Assembly: GCF_008831285.2 (NCBI RefSeq)
Contig: NC_045146.1
Location: forward strand, 10,800,972 to 10,864,971
Origin: Nymphaea colorata
Taxonomy: Eukaryota; Streptophyta; Magnoliopsida; Nymphaeales; Nymphaeaceae
Reading direction: 5' to 3'
Length of the DNA: 64,000 bases
The notes under the pieces were generated by a model. It made no database searches. It saw nothing but the letters and a program-made list of their open reading frames with translations, and was not told the origin of the DNA. Positions within the stretch are counted from its first letter, which is position 1, and every line of letters starts with the position of its first letter. The translations under genes were made by a program, and so were the position numbers. Shown here one piece after another: positions 44,991 through 57,340 of the stretch.

Positions 44991-45799
44991 TCGCTGTAAC
45001 AAGTTTGATTTGGCTCTCGGTAGCTAATCCACTGAAACCACTTCAAGGCTTCCCCTTTGAAGTACATCATCGCGTAGGTAATTTTTTTTATCATTTGGTA
45101 TGCCTTGACACTGAAAATATTTTTCAGCTTTGAAACCCATTCATGAGTTTGCTGTCCACTAAATCTTGGAAATCGATCTTAAGTGCTGACACTCTTGCTT
45201 CAACCAGATTTCGGTTCTCTTGCCCTTGACACCCTACCGGCTGTCTCCTATCATCAACCGGTCGATTAGCTTCCTCATGATCCTCCCAAACTGGTCTTTG
45301 ATGATCATGGACTGGTGGTGGTTGGCGTTCCATTGTGATTCAACCCTAAGATTAGGTTGATTAGTCCCCTCATGCCTATCTCCCACATTTGGCACTCCTT
45401 AGACTGATTTATGAGTTTTTCTAATTCTTCAAGTATGTTAATAGCTGTCGGCCCTTCATAATTATTTTCTCTTCATAGGACATGCTAGGCGTATTAAACC
45501 TGGTTTTCCCATGATTCTCACGTTTTATAACACTTTGCGTCGTCTTTCAACCTGCTCCATGCGTTGGTTGAGTTGATGGTTTGAAGTAGTACCATGGTAA
45601 TCGATTGCATCATATGGTCCAGCTTGCTGTCTATTCCAGTCATCTTGCTATCTATCCCATTCATCTTGCTCTCCATCTCAGCTATTTTCTCATTTCTGAA
45701 TCCAACTCTGCCACAACTTCATCATTGTCTTGAGGAATCTCCTCGGCTTCTGGCTGCTTGCCTTTTCTCACATATTTGCTGTGTCAAAGACCCCAAACA
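44991..45799 (-). pseudogene. gag: gag remnant of a Ty3/gypsy element, minus strand
   Basis: Downstream of the primer-binding site on the minus strand come a heptad-like stretch with repeated SKM.GIDSK words (about 45590-45690), then a Pro/Arg-rich linker (45124-45333) ending in VSALKIDF, and then the capsid motif HEWVSKLKNIF and YFKGEALKWFQW (about 45030-45140). A frameshift separates VSALKIDF from the rest, and other stops are present. Nothing of protease or pol is seen further left. Confidence 0.75.
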
Positions 45800-45811
45800 G
45801 CTCTGATACCA
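45800..45811 (-). promoter_or_regulatory. Primer-binding site, minus strand
   Basis: Plus GCTCTGATACCA, so minus TGGTATCAGAGC, the initiator tRNA-Met site again. Five bases separate it from a CA-ending LTR at 45817. Confidence 0.85.
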
Positions 45812-45816
45812 CTTGA

Positions 45817-48800
45817 TGCAACCTGCCCTTGTAGGTGCTCAAAGAGACCAAGTTGCAGTCGCTTCCCAAGATCTATTGGGGCCAACACGCCGAGGAATGT
45901 TAAAAGAAAAGGGATTACAAAATTTCATTCCCAAGTCGGACACAACCGCGACTGAATATATCTCTTACGACTGATACACAAGTAGTGGTTCCCTCCCAAG
46001 TTTCAACCTACTACAAATCAAGAATGGGAATGTGAGGCTTTACAAGCGTCAACAATACAAGAAGATCTCTCCCTCACTCAACAATCACATCATCCATGCC
46101 AACCATACATTGAATCCCTAGGTCGAGCATTCCACACCCTTTGCCCTAGGACAGTCAAACAGCTTGGGAATGTGTCCTCAACTAGGTGAGCATTGGAGGA
46201 TTCCCAAATGGCTGCAAACCCGAAGGTTTGCTGGATATCAAATGCACCCGTCCATGCAGCTATAGGGGGTTTTGGATGTACCTTGCTGGAGCTAGTCCAG
46301 CACTTGATGAGGAAGAAGGCGAAGTATATCCTTGGTATTCAGCTATACTCTACAGCTCAATCGGCTACAAGTCCTCCGGTGGCGGTCAATCTCCAATGTG
46401 TAGGCTCCTAGTGTTTAAGACAACACTAGTAGTTTACTGTTCTTGTAAGAAACAGCTGAACAAAAAGTAATGGAGGCGGTGCATCACCCGAATAGTAGGA
46501 AACCCCAATTGTGTGATGTAGATTGAGGGAAGCTATCTTCAGAGTGGCGCTGAAATCATCTGTCCCCTTCAAATGGACGGTAGATTGGAATGAAGTCCAC
46601 CACCAGCCTGCTATGCCTATGATGTGCGCTTCCAGAAAACAAGAGCAGTCATTGTATGCCATCAGAAATCTCAGATGAAAGCAGAAGTAGAGATGCTTCA
46701 CTGGAGATGAGATCAACCCCTACTATCTGTAATCGAATTTGGGGGATGCTGGTGTTGAATGGGTGACGACGCACGCCTCTTCAAGACAGCTCCTTGCTAC
46801 AAGATCGAGCTCCAACAGGTTCTGCTTCTCACCTAATTCAACAGCTCACTGCCACAACTATCAACAGAGAGTATGGTGCTGCGAAGGAATCAAGAGCTCA
46901 AGCAGAAGATAATTCTACAGATCATCAAGCTCAAGTCATGGAGAATGCACCAAAGAATCGAGTTCACCCAAGTTTGTAACAGAATTTGGGGAAACGGGCG
47001 AGAATCCCTCTCGCAGGTGTGGAACTAGCTCCCAGACTGGTGGTCCTTCAAAAAATTATAACTCCGTGTACAGAGGTCCAAAAATCATGAAATAGATCTG
47101 GAGTAAGCCAAGATCTGGAGGATTAGAGGCTCCAAAAATCATCCCCAAAGTCGTTTCCAATAGGTGACAAGTTGAAGCTTGAAGTTGCACATGGATTTGT
47201 CTGACATCAGCCTGTCGCAGGACTCAGGCAATGTCTGGAGCCACTCACCTTCAAAAATTTGCTAAAATTCAACCATAGCATGGATTGAGCTGAAATTTGT
47301 ACCAGTGATAGCTGAGATCCTGATGTACGAACGCCTAAAAATTAAGCTTCAAAGTAGCTACCAAAAGGTGAGTCGTTGAGGATTGAAATCAGCCTAGTTT
47401 CTGGTGTCTCTCAGAACTGTGCCGGCTAATTTTGTGATCCGCCATCATGATTCTGATGAGCTCTGGCGAACTATCCAAAACAGCTCGGATTCTTTCCAAA
47501 CTTCACCAGAATGATCCCCCAAGAGTATGAAGACGTATGAGCCATTTCCTGCTCAGATCAACCTCCGATCACCATAATTAAGCTAATTTTTAGAGATTGC
47601 CATCGTTGTCTTCAGAACAGGAATTCAGCCTCTCTTTCTTCATCTTCAGTCAGTTGATTCCTCACTGTTTCACTCTGTAGTTCATCACAAGGGATGCACA
47701 ACAATTAGACATAGATTGCGACAGTAGGAATCGATTCTTAAAAGAATTGAAATCGATCTAGGTCAAACGTTAGGCGATCTGCCTGAAACAGGGATCGTTC
47801 TCGCCTGAAGTCGTCAGCATCTCAAATCCCTCTCAAATCCTTCGATCTTAGTCAGATCAAACCGATCTATTCTTCTCGTTAGATGAGTTGACTCAAATCG
47901 ATCAGAACATCAGCATCCTCTCCACTTCTGATCGGGTAAACAAGAAGTTCTTGCGGTAGAATATCCACGGAGAAGGATTTCTTACCGATTGAGAAGTTCC
48001 TCCGGCTGTCGACGTGCAGTTCAGAAATTCCTCGGATGAGGTACGATCTGTTGTGCAACCAAGTGATCCTTCTTCCGATTCCAGCCTCTAGCACCTCAAG
48101 GATTTGAGAGCACTTGCACTGTGACCAGATCTACTTCTACACTGTATTCGATGTCTACAGTTTCGGTAGCCTTTTCGGTTCGGCTCCTCTGGTTCTGTAG
48201 GTGATCTTCTTCTCCAGCAAAGTCTCCTTCGCTGGCCAAGCTTTTGGCGCCACACTTAAGCAGCTCAAACTCTCTCGTGCAGGAAGAAAAGGTTTCTTTT
48301 ATTGATTCAATTTCCAAAAGTTACAAGTTTTGGCACAGTCACCAGCTTGTATGCCCCTGGACTGTCTCGGGTTTAACCCATTGTCTCGAACTCATATGAG
48401 TACAAGACCTGTCTCAATCAAATCCAAAACAAAACAAATACAATGACTCGGTCTTGGCTTGAACCCAGCCGTGACACGCTCAGGTTAGCCTGAGATCTTG
48501 CCAACTAAACCTGACCCGGATGCACTCTTTGTTGCGCCCAGTCTTCCTTGGTCTCTTACAGCTGACATAGTCTTTCTCTGCCCGAACCAGGAACCTTTGC
48601 TCTTCAGCCTTGCTCTACTGACCACTGACCTGACCGAACCTAGTCCCTTCCATGCTCTGCTCAGTTGACCGAACCTTGCTTGAACCCATTGTATGCTCCT
48701 CGCACTTGTCACCAGCTGCAATCTGTAGGCCGCAACTCTCTTTAGTCTTTAGATTAACCTCACAACAGATATTGCTGCCCTTTGCTATCTCCCTCACTGG

Positions 48801-49190
48801 CTTGCGCCTAGCACCTTACGCTTCGGTCTCCTCAGAAGGTTAACCTCACTAGCCTCCGGACTGCCTATCTCAATCAGCCCTTCGGTTTTGCGCTCTACAT
48901 TTAGTGCCTCGGCTTTGCTCGACATGGAATTAGCCTCACTTCGCTCAAAACACCTTGGCCCTCCCTGTATCTTCTCTCAGTTAACCTCACAATGCCTAAA
49001 GTCAATAGCTTCAACTGATGCCGCACTAGCCATCCCCCGCTTCCGACCATGACTGCGATAGCAGCAGGTATCCCGCCTACGTCCTCGGCAGCCTCCTCAG
49101 CCACACTCGGCTGTGCTCTGGGTAGGTGCACATCAGCATCAAATCAGTTAAAGATGCCTTTTTGGTTATCTCCTCTACCTTCCGTTGACA
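45817..49190 (-). repeat. Probable 5' LTR of the minus-strand element
   Basis: On the minus strand the segment ends GGTTGCA at 45817 next to the primer site. An AATAAAAGAAACC polyadenylation-like signal is near 48297-48310. A possible start, TGTCAACGGAAGG, is at 49190, which would give a 3.4-kb LTR. The right boundary is only a guess because no second LTR is in view. Short open frames within it (46186, 47879, 48096, 48485, 49049) are not supported as genes. Confidence 0.4.
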
Positions 49191-49463
49191 GTTTCACAGA
49201 TCAATATACAAAAAAAAATGGAGTCATGCTCCAGTGCCAAATTCTGGACTTGCACAGGCTTTTTCACTCCTTAGCTTGGAATTCCAACTCATGTTCAACG
49301 ATGAAGTATCCTAGAACTGAAAAGGTAGGTGAGACACTTCTAGAACTGGAGCAGGCATCTACCGTAAAGCATATTTGCTTGGCATGATTGATTCACTCTA
49401 AAATTTGCACTTGATTTGTTGATATTATAGAGAATCCAAGTCCTCCATGTGATCCTTGACCTT

Positions 49464-49939
49464 CCGTAAGCTCAAATTCTATTATCACCCCTTTATCTGA
49501 GGAAGCATTGAGTGCTAGTGATGCAGGTCGGATAGGGCACCTGGTGCTACCAAAAAAGTGTGTAGAGGTATGTTACTGAAATTTTTATTGTCGTCTTTTC
49601 TGAAACTAAGACCATGTTAGACTTTTTCGTCCTCTTGTTTTACCATATAATAGAGCGTCTAACTTGTTTAGAGCTGCTTTCTTCCTTGGACTTCCTTCAA
49701 TAATTAAATTTGGTTTTTGGTACAATCATGTGCTTGATTCTTATGCAATTCTTAATCTTGAACAGACATACTTCCCGGCAATTTCTCATCCTGAAGGACT
49801 GCCTCTTAGGATTCAGGATGCAAATGGAAAGGATTGGGTGTTTCAATTTCGATTTTGGCCAAATAATAACAGTAGGATGTATGTGTTGGAAGGTGTAACA
49901 TCATCATTCAGTCAAAGCAACAGCAAGCTGGTGACATAG
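49464..49939 (+). pseudogene. VAL-type B3 domain, two exons, truncated and frameshifted
   Basis: VAL (HSI2) proteins bind RY elements through a B3 domain and recruit Polycomb silencing to seed genes. Exon a (about 49464-49567, donor GTATGT) reads [20 protein letters not shown]. Exon b (49766-49939, after AACAG, donor GTAATG) reads [37 protein letters not shown]. The [13 protein letters not shown] form is of the VAL class, as opposed to FUS3/LEC2. Splice phases join correctly. After EGV a 1-bp loss shifts the frame, so the expected IQS..QAGD segment is out of frame and a stop follows at once. An in-frame TGA lies just upstream of exon a. The next B3 exon, the N-terminal zinc finger, the CW domain and the EAR motif are not found. 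Confidence 0.82.
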
Positions 49940-51090
49940 GTAATGTGTGCAGCCTGGTCATTTCTTCTTGCTTGTGCATGCAATGCTTGGCACGCAATTA
50001 ACTAAGAAGCCTCTCAATCATCCTTGTGCGTCTCATTAAATTTACACTTTCCGAAGTTGAGTTACCTTTTTTGAATATAAATCAGCAAATGATTGTGATT
50101 TCTGTTCAAGTCATCGAAACTTCACGGATGGACAAAGCTTTCTACCAGACATAGCACTATTGTTTTTGAGTAATATCCCATTTAATATAAGGGAACTTGT
50201 GTTATGTTATTAGAGGTCATACTGGAATATAGTATTATGATCAGAATAGGATAACCATGTTATTTGGTCATAACTGTATAGGAGTTATGACCATATATAT
50301 ACTTATATATGGTGGGCTGTATAAGTAAATGTACCCTATTTAGTACATATTTAGTTGATTTTGATTCTCTGTTAGTTGAGTTTGGTTTCTAGCTAGACAT
50401 ATGTTGGATAAGTTGGGATGATGTGGATGAGCAATAAGGAAACTAAGAGAGAACATGGGTAAGCACGTGATTTTATTTGGTTTCCCTTATGGACCCAAAT
50501 TCGGAGGTCACCACACTTAATCCCCTATCCTCACTCATGGGTCCTATTTCTCATTGCTGATTAGGTAGTAGTTTTTTCGAAATGTGATTCTAGATTTGAT
50601 TTGATTTGATTTTTTTCATTTACATAATCTTATACTAGCTAACTATTTCTTGTACTCTTGCTACGTTTAGTTGTTTTAAAATGTTGGATATGCTTGAGAA
50701 GGCCCTATGGTATTTCCGGCACATAGCCATCTAACCATTCATTTTAACAACCCCCTATCTCCAGCATGCGGTAGATTTCCTTCTATTTATCCCTCCTTCT
50801 TGTTGCTCTTCTTAGCTGGCGTAAAGAATTTTCAAGTGTCAAAAGTGAGAGTAAGATAAGGTGTTCCATCTTGAAGCATCATTGAGCACACTGTCCACCA
50901 CGCTGCTGGGTCCTCCATTGAACTTTCTCTTTACAGGTTGGGACTTGGTTCCATTTGGATTCGTGTTAAGGTCAGGTCTTATTGGTGAGTATCAAACAGG
51001 TTTAGAGTCTTTTAGACTTTGAGACCTAGGTTCAGTATGTATCGTTTTTTATGTTCCATGTGATTCCAGCCTATGGCCGTGCTCAGTTTA
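49940..51090. other. Intergenic or intron-like, nothing recognised
   Basis: AT-rich, with no continuation of the B3 gene. It contains the hairpin at 50266-50292. Confidence 0.5.
50266..50292. repeat. Perfect 10-bp inverted repeat
   Basis: GGTCATAACT, seven bases, AGTTATGACC. It could be the core of a small foldback element; its ends are not obvious. Confidence 0.6.
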
Positions 51091-51099
51091 GAGTGAGTT

Positions 51100-51480
51100 T
51101 CATGTAGTGCGTCATTTAACTAGAGTCCTCATCATGTGAGACTATTGTTGAAGGTCAATTGTTTGGACTTTCTTCTTGTGGTGCTTGACTTGCCTTCTTT
51201 AGGTGCATATTTTATTTGTAGTCTAATCCAGTGGGGACGTGGGTAGTTTTCTGATTTCATGCTTGTTTGAATCTTAGTTAAAGTGGTTGGTGTCTGATTG
51301 TTAAGTGTCATGTTTTATTCATTGAGCTTGTGATTTTGAATATGTATGTTAGTTGCCCATGGCATGGTTACACCAATTTATATTTTAGAATGTATATGAA
51401 TATTGGAGCTGTCATGCCTTGGTATTTACTTTGTGTGTTTGTTTCTCTTCATTAGTCAAGCCTTTCTGAATGGGTTGAAC
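51100..51480. repeat. Intergenic segment duplicated at 52.7-53.05 kb
   Basis: GTGGGGACGTGG, CTTGTTTGA.TCTTAGTTAA, TTCATTGAGCTTGTGATT and GTTAGTTG in the same order as at 52725-52900. No coding content recognised. Confidence 0.6.
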
Positions 51481-52700
51481 CTAGTTACTTAGGTGAATTA
51501 TTTTGCAAACATATATTAGTCATCGATTTGTTTTTTCGTTATTTGTCTTTGGTCGTTGACATTCCTTATATCATAAGCATTCAGTATTTTTGAAGGTCCT
51601 CTGTTTCCATTGAGTCAATACAACATTTAGTTTTGGTATCAACTCTTTACAAAGACAGGTCTAACCATGATTTGGCAAACCTGTAAAAACTACAAAAATC
51701 ATTCTCTGTTTCAGAGTCAGAAGACTTATGACGTTCTGATCTGGGATAAAGTTGAATTTGGGTTTGATTGTTGGTTTGAAGTTTCTTGCGTGAAAATCAG
51801 CCGACAAAATTTGAATTTTTTTTCAACTTTGAGTATTTTGATATATTCTTCTTAAACTTTTCACTGTTTCTATTTCTCACAAACAAAAATTTTGGAAACT
51901 GAGCTGTATTTCTTGTTTTTTTGAATTCTACCTAGGAAACAGATTTTTCAATTTTACTTTTTACAAATTTTTTAGTGAAACTTTCTAGTTATTATCATTA
52001 TTATTTATTTAAGGCTCTGTATCCATATCAAACCCAATACTCCAACCTACACAGTTTTAGACTTTTTGTTTGGTGGGGAGAATTGTGACTTTGCATATAT
52101 TTGTGTGTTATTGCTAGGAAAATTATCTAGTAAGGTTTTTGATTGCCTTATTTTGTTCGAGCCCTTCTTCACTTAGGTCTCCTCTAAAGATAGAGCTCAA
52201 GCCTGTTCATGTCTATGAGAAGGAGTGGGCTGCCGAGCCACTAGGTCCCTGCTTTAGGATCTCAAGGCATCACTCTTCCTTGGAGTCCTTGGTGAGTCCG
52301 AGGATAGGGATGTGGTGCGACCTCTAGGGTGAGAATAAGGAGGGAGGCATGACGTGCATGGGTGCTTAGGGAGTTGGTAGGGATTCAGCTTCGCTTGGTG
52401 GGTGCTAAAGGAGAGGGACATGGAGGGTATGGGAGGGATTGAAGTGGGGGGGCTATACATGTGAGAGAGAGAGAGAGAGAGAGCAAAGGGGCTTGAATCT
52501 CCCTTGTGCATGTCCTTCATCATTTTCTGTACAGCCAAGTCCTTCATCATCTTCATCATTTTCTCCAAGTCCAACATGGATCCATTTGGTTGTCCTTGTG
52601 AAATTTATGTTTTTTTTTTTTTAAGAACACATTTTAAATTGAATTTTCTTGATGTTCTGATCTAGTTCGAGATGCATGAAAGTTTGGTTTTGAATTGAAT
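51481..52700. other. Intergenic; GA microsatellite
   Basis: No gene seen. A 22-bp GA run is at about 52471-52492. The 107-codon minus frame over it is compositional. Confidence 0.5.
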
Positions 52701-53060
52701 TTTCTTCTTGTTGCCTTCCTAGCTGTAGTTTAGTATAGTGGGGACGTGGTTCAGGTTAGTGCTCATGGTTCAAAATGCCATACTTGTTTGAGTCTTAGTT
52801 AAGGTAGTTGCAGTTTGTTTGTTAACTGTCGTGTTCTCTTCATTGAGCTTGTGATTCTATTTAAAGGCAGATACGTTAGTTGGACATGTCATGGCTATGC
52901 CCAGGTATATAAGGATGCATGTGTATACTAGAGTTTTATAGTCATCTATATTTGTTGCTACTTCTTCTACATCAGTATCTTCACTTTGTTTTGTTTCTCA
53001 CTTCAAGCTTCTTGAAAAGGCTAGCTCCTTTCTCTCTTGAGTGCATATGACACTTGAATA
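52701..53060. repeat. Second copy of the 51.1-51.48 kb segment
   Basis: See 51100-51480. Roughly 1.6 kb separates the copies, in the same orientation. Confidence 0.6.
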
Positions 53061-53069
53061 TGCTTTTTT

Positions 53070-53318
53070 GTGGGGGAGACTCTACCTGTGTTCATAATTG
53101 TTGATGGTGCAGTAGAACAAGGAGGCAATAGGATGATCTATAAAGATTTGATCATTGGCTCTGCATGCATTGTATTTTCTCCTAAAATTGGTAGCCAGTT
53201 GAAGGGGGTTGTGAAGAAAGGGATTAGGATGATTTTATCACCTCCTCCTGTGCATCAATGTACCAGTGCAATTTTTGAAATTATGATCTTATGTTGGTTT
53301 TCAGGATTTGTGGATTAA
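53070..53318 (+). CDS. Open frame of 82 codons, not recognised
   Basis: Contains LPVFIIVDGAVEQGGNRMIYKDL and ACIVFSPKIGSQLKG, which looks more protein-like than its surroundings. I do not recognise a family. It lies 0.2 kb before the glycoside-hydrolase exon but does not match what I know of that protein's start. It could be a remnant exon of another gene. Confidence 0.2.
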   Translation: MGETLPVFIIVDGAVEQGGNRMIYKDLIIGSACIVFSPKIGSQLKGVVKKGIRMILSPPPVHQCTSAIFEIMILCWFSGFVD

Positions 53319-53529
53319 TTGGAAAACTTTAGATTTGCATTTGAGTTTGTACAATGAAACTTGTCTAGGTATGAAGCTCAATTTGTGATGACACATGTAC
53401 AGGGTTCATCTCTTGTTTTTTTCATTTTTTTTTATTGCAGATAGTTGAGTTTGGCATCCTTCATATATTTCTGCTATGTATTCTTGACATACTTTTAAAA
53501 ATTTTTAGTTATTCAACCGCTGTTTGTAG

Positions 53530-53769
53530 GTCCTCTCAAGTATTGGTGCAAGAGAAGCGAAGTTGATGTGCTGGTTTCCAACTTAGCTGCTTGGAATGAC
53601 GATGTTGTTTCTAGTTCTTTAGATAGTGTTGGCTATTGGATTGAGGGCTTGCCATTTGGGCACTCATTGAGTGGTTACTGGAAATTTTATTTGGCAACTA
53701 GCTCCACAAGAACACCTATGAGGTTCTATGAGAGTACATTCGAAGATATAAATTGCGAAGAGCTACCAG
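53530..53769 (+). pseudogene. Orphan exon of a plant glycoside hydrolase family 2 protein
   Basis: After the acceptor TTTGTAG, the frame reads PLKYWCKRSEVD, AAWNDDVVSSSLDSVGYWI and LPFGHSLSGYWKFYLA, ending EELPG at a GT. Plant beta-galactosidase-like GH2 proteins (the At3g54440 type) have this block near the N-terminus, just before the sugar-binding domain, with SLSGYWKF and an LP that is split before VPSNW. The two splice positions fit those boundaries. I see neither the first exon nor the next (VPSNWQ..HGFDRPIYTN) in the window. The donor GTTTAT is weak. The exon is open, but it appears to be alone. Confidence 0.6.
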
Positions 53770-53796
53770 GTTTATTTTTTTCTCTCATATGCAAAT

Positions 53797-54346
53797 CAGT
53801 GGCAGAGTTAGAAAGTTGAGCTGCAGGGCCACTCTCTTGTCATTTAGTAGAATAAAAAATGTCATTTCATGTAAGAATTTCCTGAAACAGAAGATGTGTT
53901 TTAGTTAATAGAATAACAAATTGCACTACTACACAAGAATAACTTAATAAGTTAATGAACAATATAATTTTTAATGTCTTTTTTAATACTCTTTTTTAAT
54001 ACGACAGAAAAGACATGCCACTTAACGAGCCTTCTTTTTGGGAGTTTGTCCCAATAAAATTTGACTTTAGATTTTTATATTTGTTGTAAAGAAAACTAAA
54101 TCCACACTACAAGATGAAAATGCTTTCTGAAATGGATTTTCAATGAGAAGATTGGTGTTCATAAAAATTTGTCTATATCAAACTTTATGTGCAACCTGTA
54201 CAAAAGAAACGCGGCAATTGTTATACTCTCTTATAATTGCTATTCATTAAGAAAACATTTTCCTTTTTTTAATATGGCAAATTTTGAAATGAGAAACTGC
54301 ATGTGGGGCCTTTGCACATCCCAAGCCATGGGTGGCCCCGTCTTTG
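53797..54346. mobile_element. hAT-like MITE, degenerate
   Basis: Starts CAGTGGCAGAGTTAG, like the MITEs at 3208 and 7962. It probably ends near GGTGGCCCCGTCTTTG, a decayed TGGCTCCGCCACTG-type terminus. Flanks ATGCAAAT and ATGTCAAC agree only partly. It sits 27 bp after the glycoside-hydrolase exon. Confidence 0.4.
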
Positions 54347-55900
54347 ATGTCAACTAATTTTATGTGACATTATTTTATACTTCTTGCTCCTTTGGCTATC
54401 CACCAAAAGTGGGAGTGGTCATTGTTTCTCTAAGCATTACTAGTGTCATGTTCACTTCTGTGACTACTTATCTTTCTATTGCTCTCATTCACTTATGTGA
54501 CTAAATTACTAAGTTGACAAATACCTACACTCTCTGAGTTTCGCAAGGTGACCACCCTGTTCCTAAATCCTGCAGCCTGTAAAGAATCTTGAGTCACGCC
54601 TATTCAGGTACTAAGGTCTCGGATTGTGAATGCATGGCATGTGTTTGAGAGAGAGAGAGAGATTTCTATATCTTCGTAAATGTTGTGTTCGCAAGTTTAA
54701 TTCTAATTAGAACAGGGTAATCTTGCATAGCCAAGAAGAACGAGGTAATTCTACATCATGAAATCACATGCTTTAAGACCTTGTTGTCTTTGATTTGGTA
54801 TTTAAAATATTTGCGATCAAATAGTATTTGAATATGCTTTGCTTTTGTGACTTGTTTTTTTCTGTTGATTAAGAACACAAACTTTATATTTGCATTGTTA
54901 AAATTAGTTTGTAATGTCAGCACAAAGTTGACTTCTGATGTTCTTCATTTTTATGTTTCTTCGTGCATTGGTGAACATTGACCATGTGAAGTCAACTTAC
55001 CCAATTCACTAGCCCACCGTTTGCATTAGTTCTTGTAGTGCATTTTCAAGTAGTCCTCCTTGTAATGCTGGACTATGACCCAATATGCTTATTTTGCAGC
55101 TTTGGCATTCATTTTCTTTCTATGTAGCCCACCATTTTCACCACCTAAACATGCAACTTTTGCAGAACTTGGCAAACTCGTCCTTGGAACTGGCTCCTTC
55201 ACTATGAGACAAATTAAAGTAGCCACATTTAACTTCGATGCTGTTCACATGTGGAACTTTTCTTTATAAAATCTCTAAGGTAGTTAGTTTGTCATTGTTG
55301 TGGATGTGTATGGTGCAATGTTTAGATATTAACTATTCCTTATTTCTGTGTATTGACTAAGTTTTCATTCTTAGTGATACAAGAAGGATGTAGGTGAAAC
55401 CAAGTAAATAGGCTATTGAGTGAGGCCTAGTTTGTGGCTGGTACCTACGTTTCTTTGAGAAGCCTTCCTTCAATTAATAATGATTTTGAGTCAAGCAAAC
55501 CCCCTCCGACTAATAACTGTTTTTTAGAGGGTCAAGTTGCTTTTACATGTATATTGTATAATTACCATTTTAACCATATGTAGTTAACAAACCAAAAAGA
55601 AAATCTTGAAAATTAGTGTTATCTTCTCAGCTGTTTTATTACTTTTTTTCTACTTATATTTTATATTTGACATTGCTTTCCTGAAAAATCTTGAAAATTG
55701 CATGTACATACTGATGTATGTGACTCCATGCTCGTGCAAACCTATAAGTAGCAGCTCTTTCATGAGTTTTCTGAACGTTTAGAGAGAATTGTGACAAAGA
55801 TAGGTTGTTTACTTATTTTCACCAGCTATGCCTGTGCATCTCATTGCAATGTAGCTTCTTTGCTAACTCTTCTTTCTTTTCCTCGCATATTGTGCAGAAC
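54347..55900. other. Intergenic, nothing recognised
   Basis: AT-rich. A 64-codon frame at 55075 has no recognised motif. Short GA run near 54648-54661. Confidence 0.5.
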
Positions 55901-56365
55901 CTGAACACTATAATCTGGTTGCAGAGGCAAAGTTCCCAGTAATTTTATATTTCCGTCCACATTCAAATTCATGTGTTGATATGTACAGTATACTATAAAA
56001 TATATACTTCATACATGTATTGTATATATGTTAACATATATCTGTATACGTATATTAACATATCACATATGATATAAGTATACACATATCACATATATAA
56101 TAGATATATTTATTATATTCCACATATATGTATATACCATTATATTATAGTATAATATAGTACATATGTACATACATATATAGTTTCAAATGTTATACAT
56201 ATTGTGCATATACATATATATATATATATGTAATATGTTTATATATATGTTCATATATATATGTATATATGATGTAATACATTAATATGAGTACACTTGT
56301 ATATATCCACAATATGTAACTATGTTAGTATGCATCTATGTCACATGGGTCCCGGTGCGGCTAGA

Positions 56366-56503
<138 letters not shown>

Positions 56504-57172
56504 GTTATTTGTTATATATGTAATTTTATTTGTGTGTATTTTCAAATTTTTTATCAACCTGACCTTAATCTCATCAAAATTCAAAGTTTTATTATAGAGT
56601 AAAGAGGGTGGGGGGGGGGGGGGGAGAGAGAGAGAGGAAGGAAAAAAAGAAGAGGAAAAGATAGGAGAAGGAAAAAAAGGAGAAAAACAAGAGAAAATAA
56701 TAACAGATGCCGTCAGGAGCATCCCATTAGGTTTGATCGAGTTGAGTGACGTGCCAGGCCGCACCCGCATCGGTGCAGGTGCGCCACCATAGTTCGTGCA
56801 CCCATGTGACCTACTTTATAACATGTTATATTACATATGCAATAGATAATTTATTATATATGTCTATATATGTTACATAACATATATAATACAGACACAC
56901 ACATATATATATGTATATATATATATAATACATTTATGTATATATTACATATATGTAATACATGTAATATATTGTGTACGTAATGTGCACATATAGTTGT
57001 ATGTGTATAATATTATAGTATATGACATAAATAGTATATAGTTATGCGTATATGTATATATAACTATTATAGTTTTATATATGTATATTACATAAATATT
57101 ATATTGAATTGTATATACTGTATATATGACATCATAAATGTAGTATATTACTATGTAACGTATACGTAAATG

Positions 57173-57177
<5 letters not shown>

Positions 57178-57215
<38 letters not shown>
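57178..57215. repeat. TA microsatellite, about 38 bp
   Basis: Nineteen AT units in the same low-complexity region. Confidence 0.9.
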
Positions 57216-57220
<5 letters not shown>

Positions 57221-57340
57221 CATAACATATATGACATATATGATATATGTATATTTATAATATCCGTACACATTAACATATAACATGTAGGTAACTTTGT
57301 GATTTATACGTATTATGTTTGACATATACTTAGTATTCAT

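Noticed and set aside
52254-52624. Met-rich minus frame and Ser-rich plus frame
   Set aside because: Driven by a GA microsatellite and repeated TCATCATC words.
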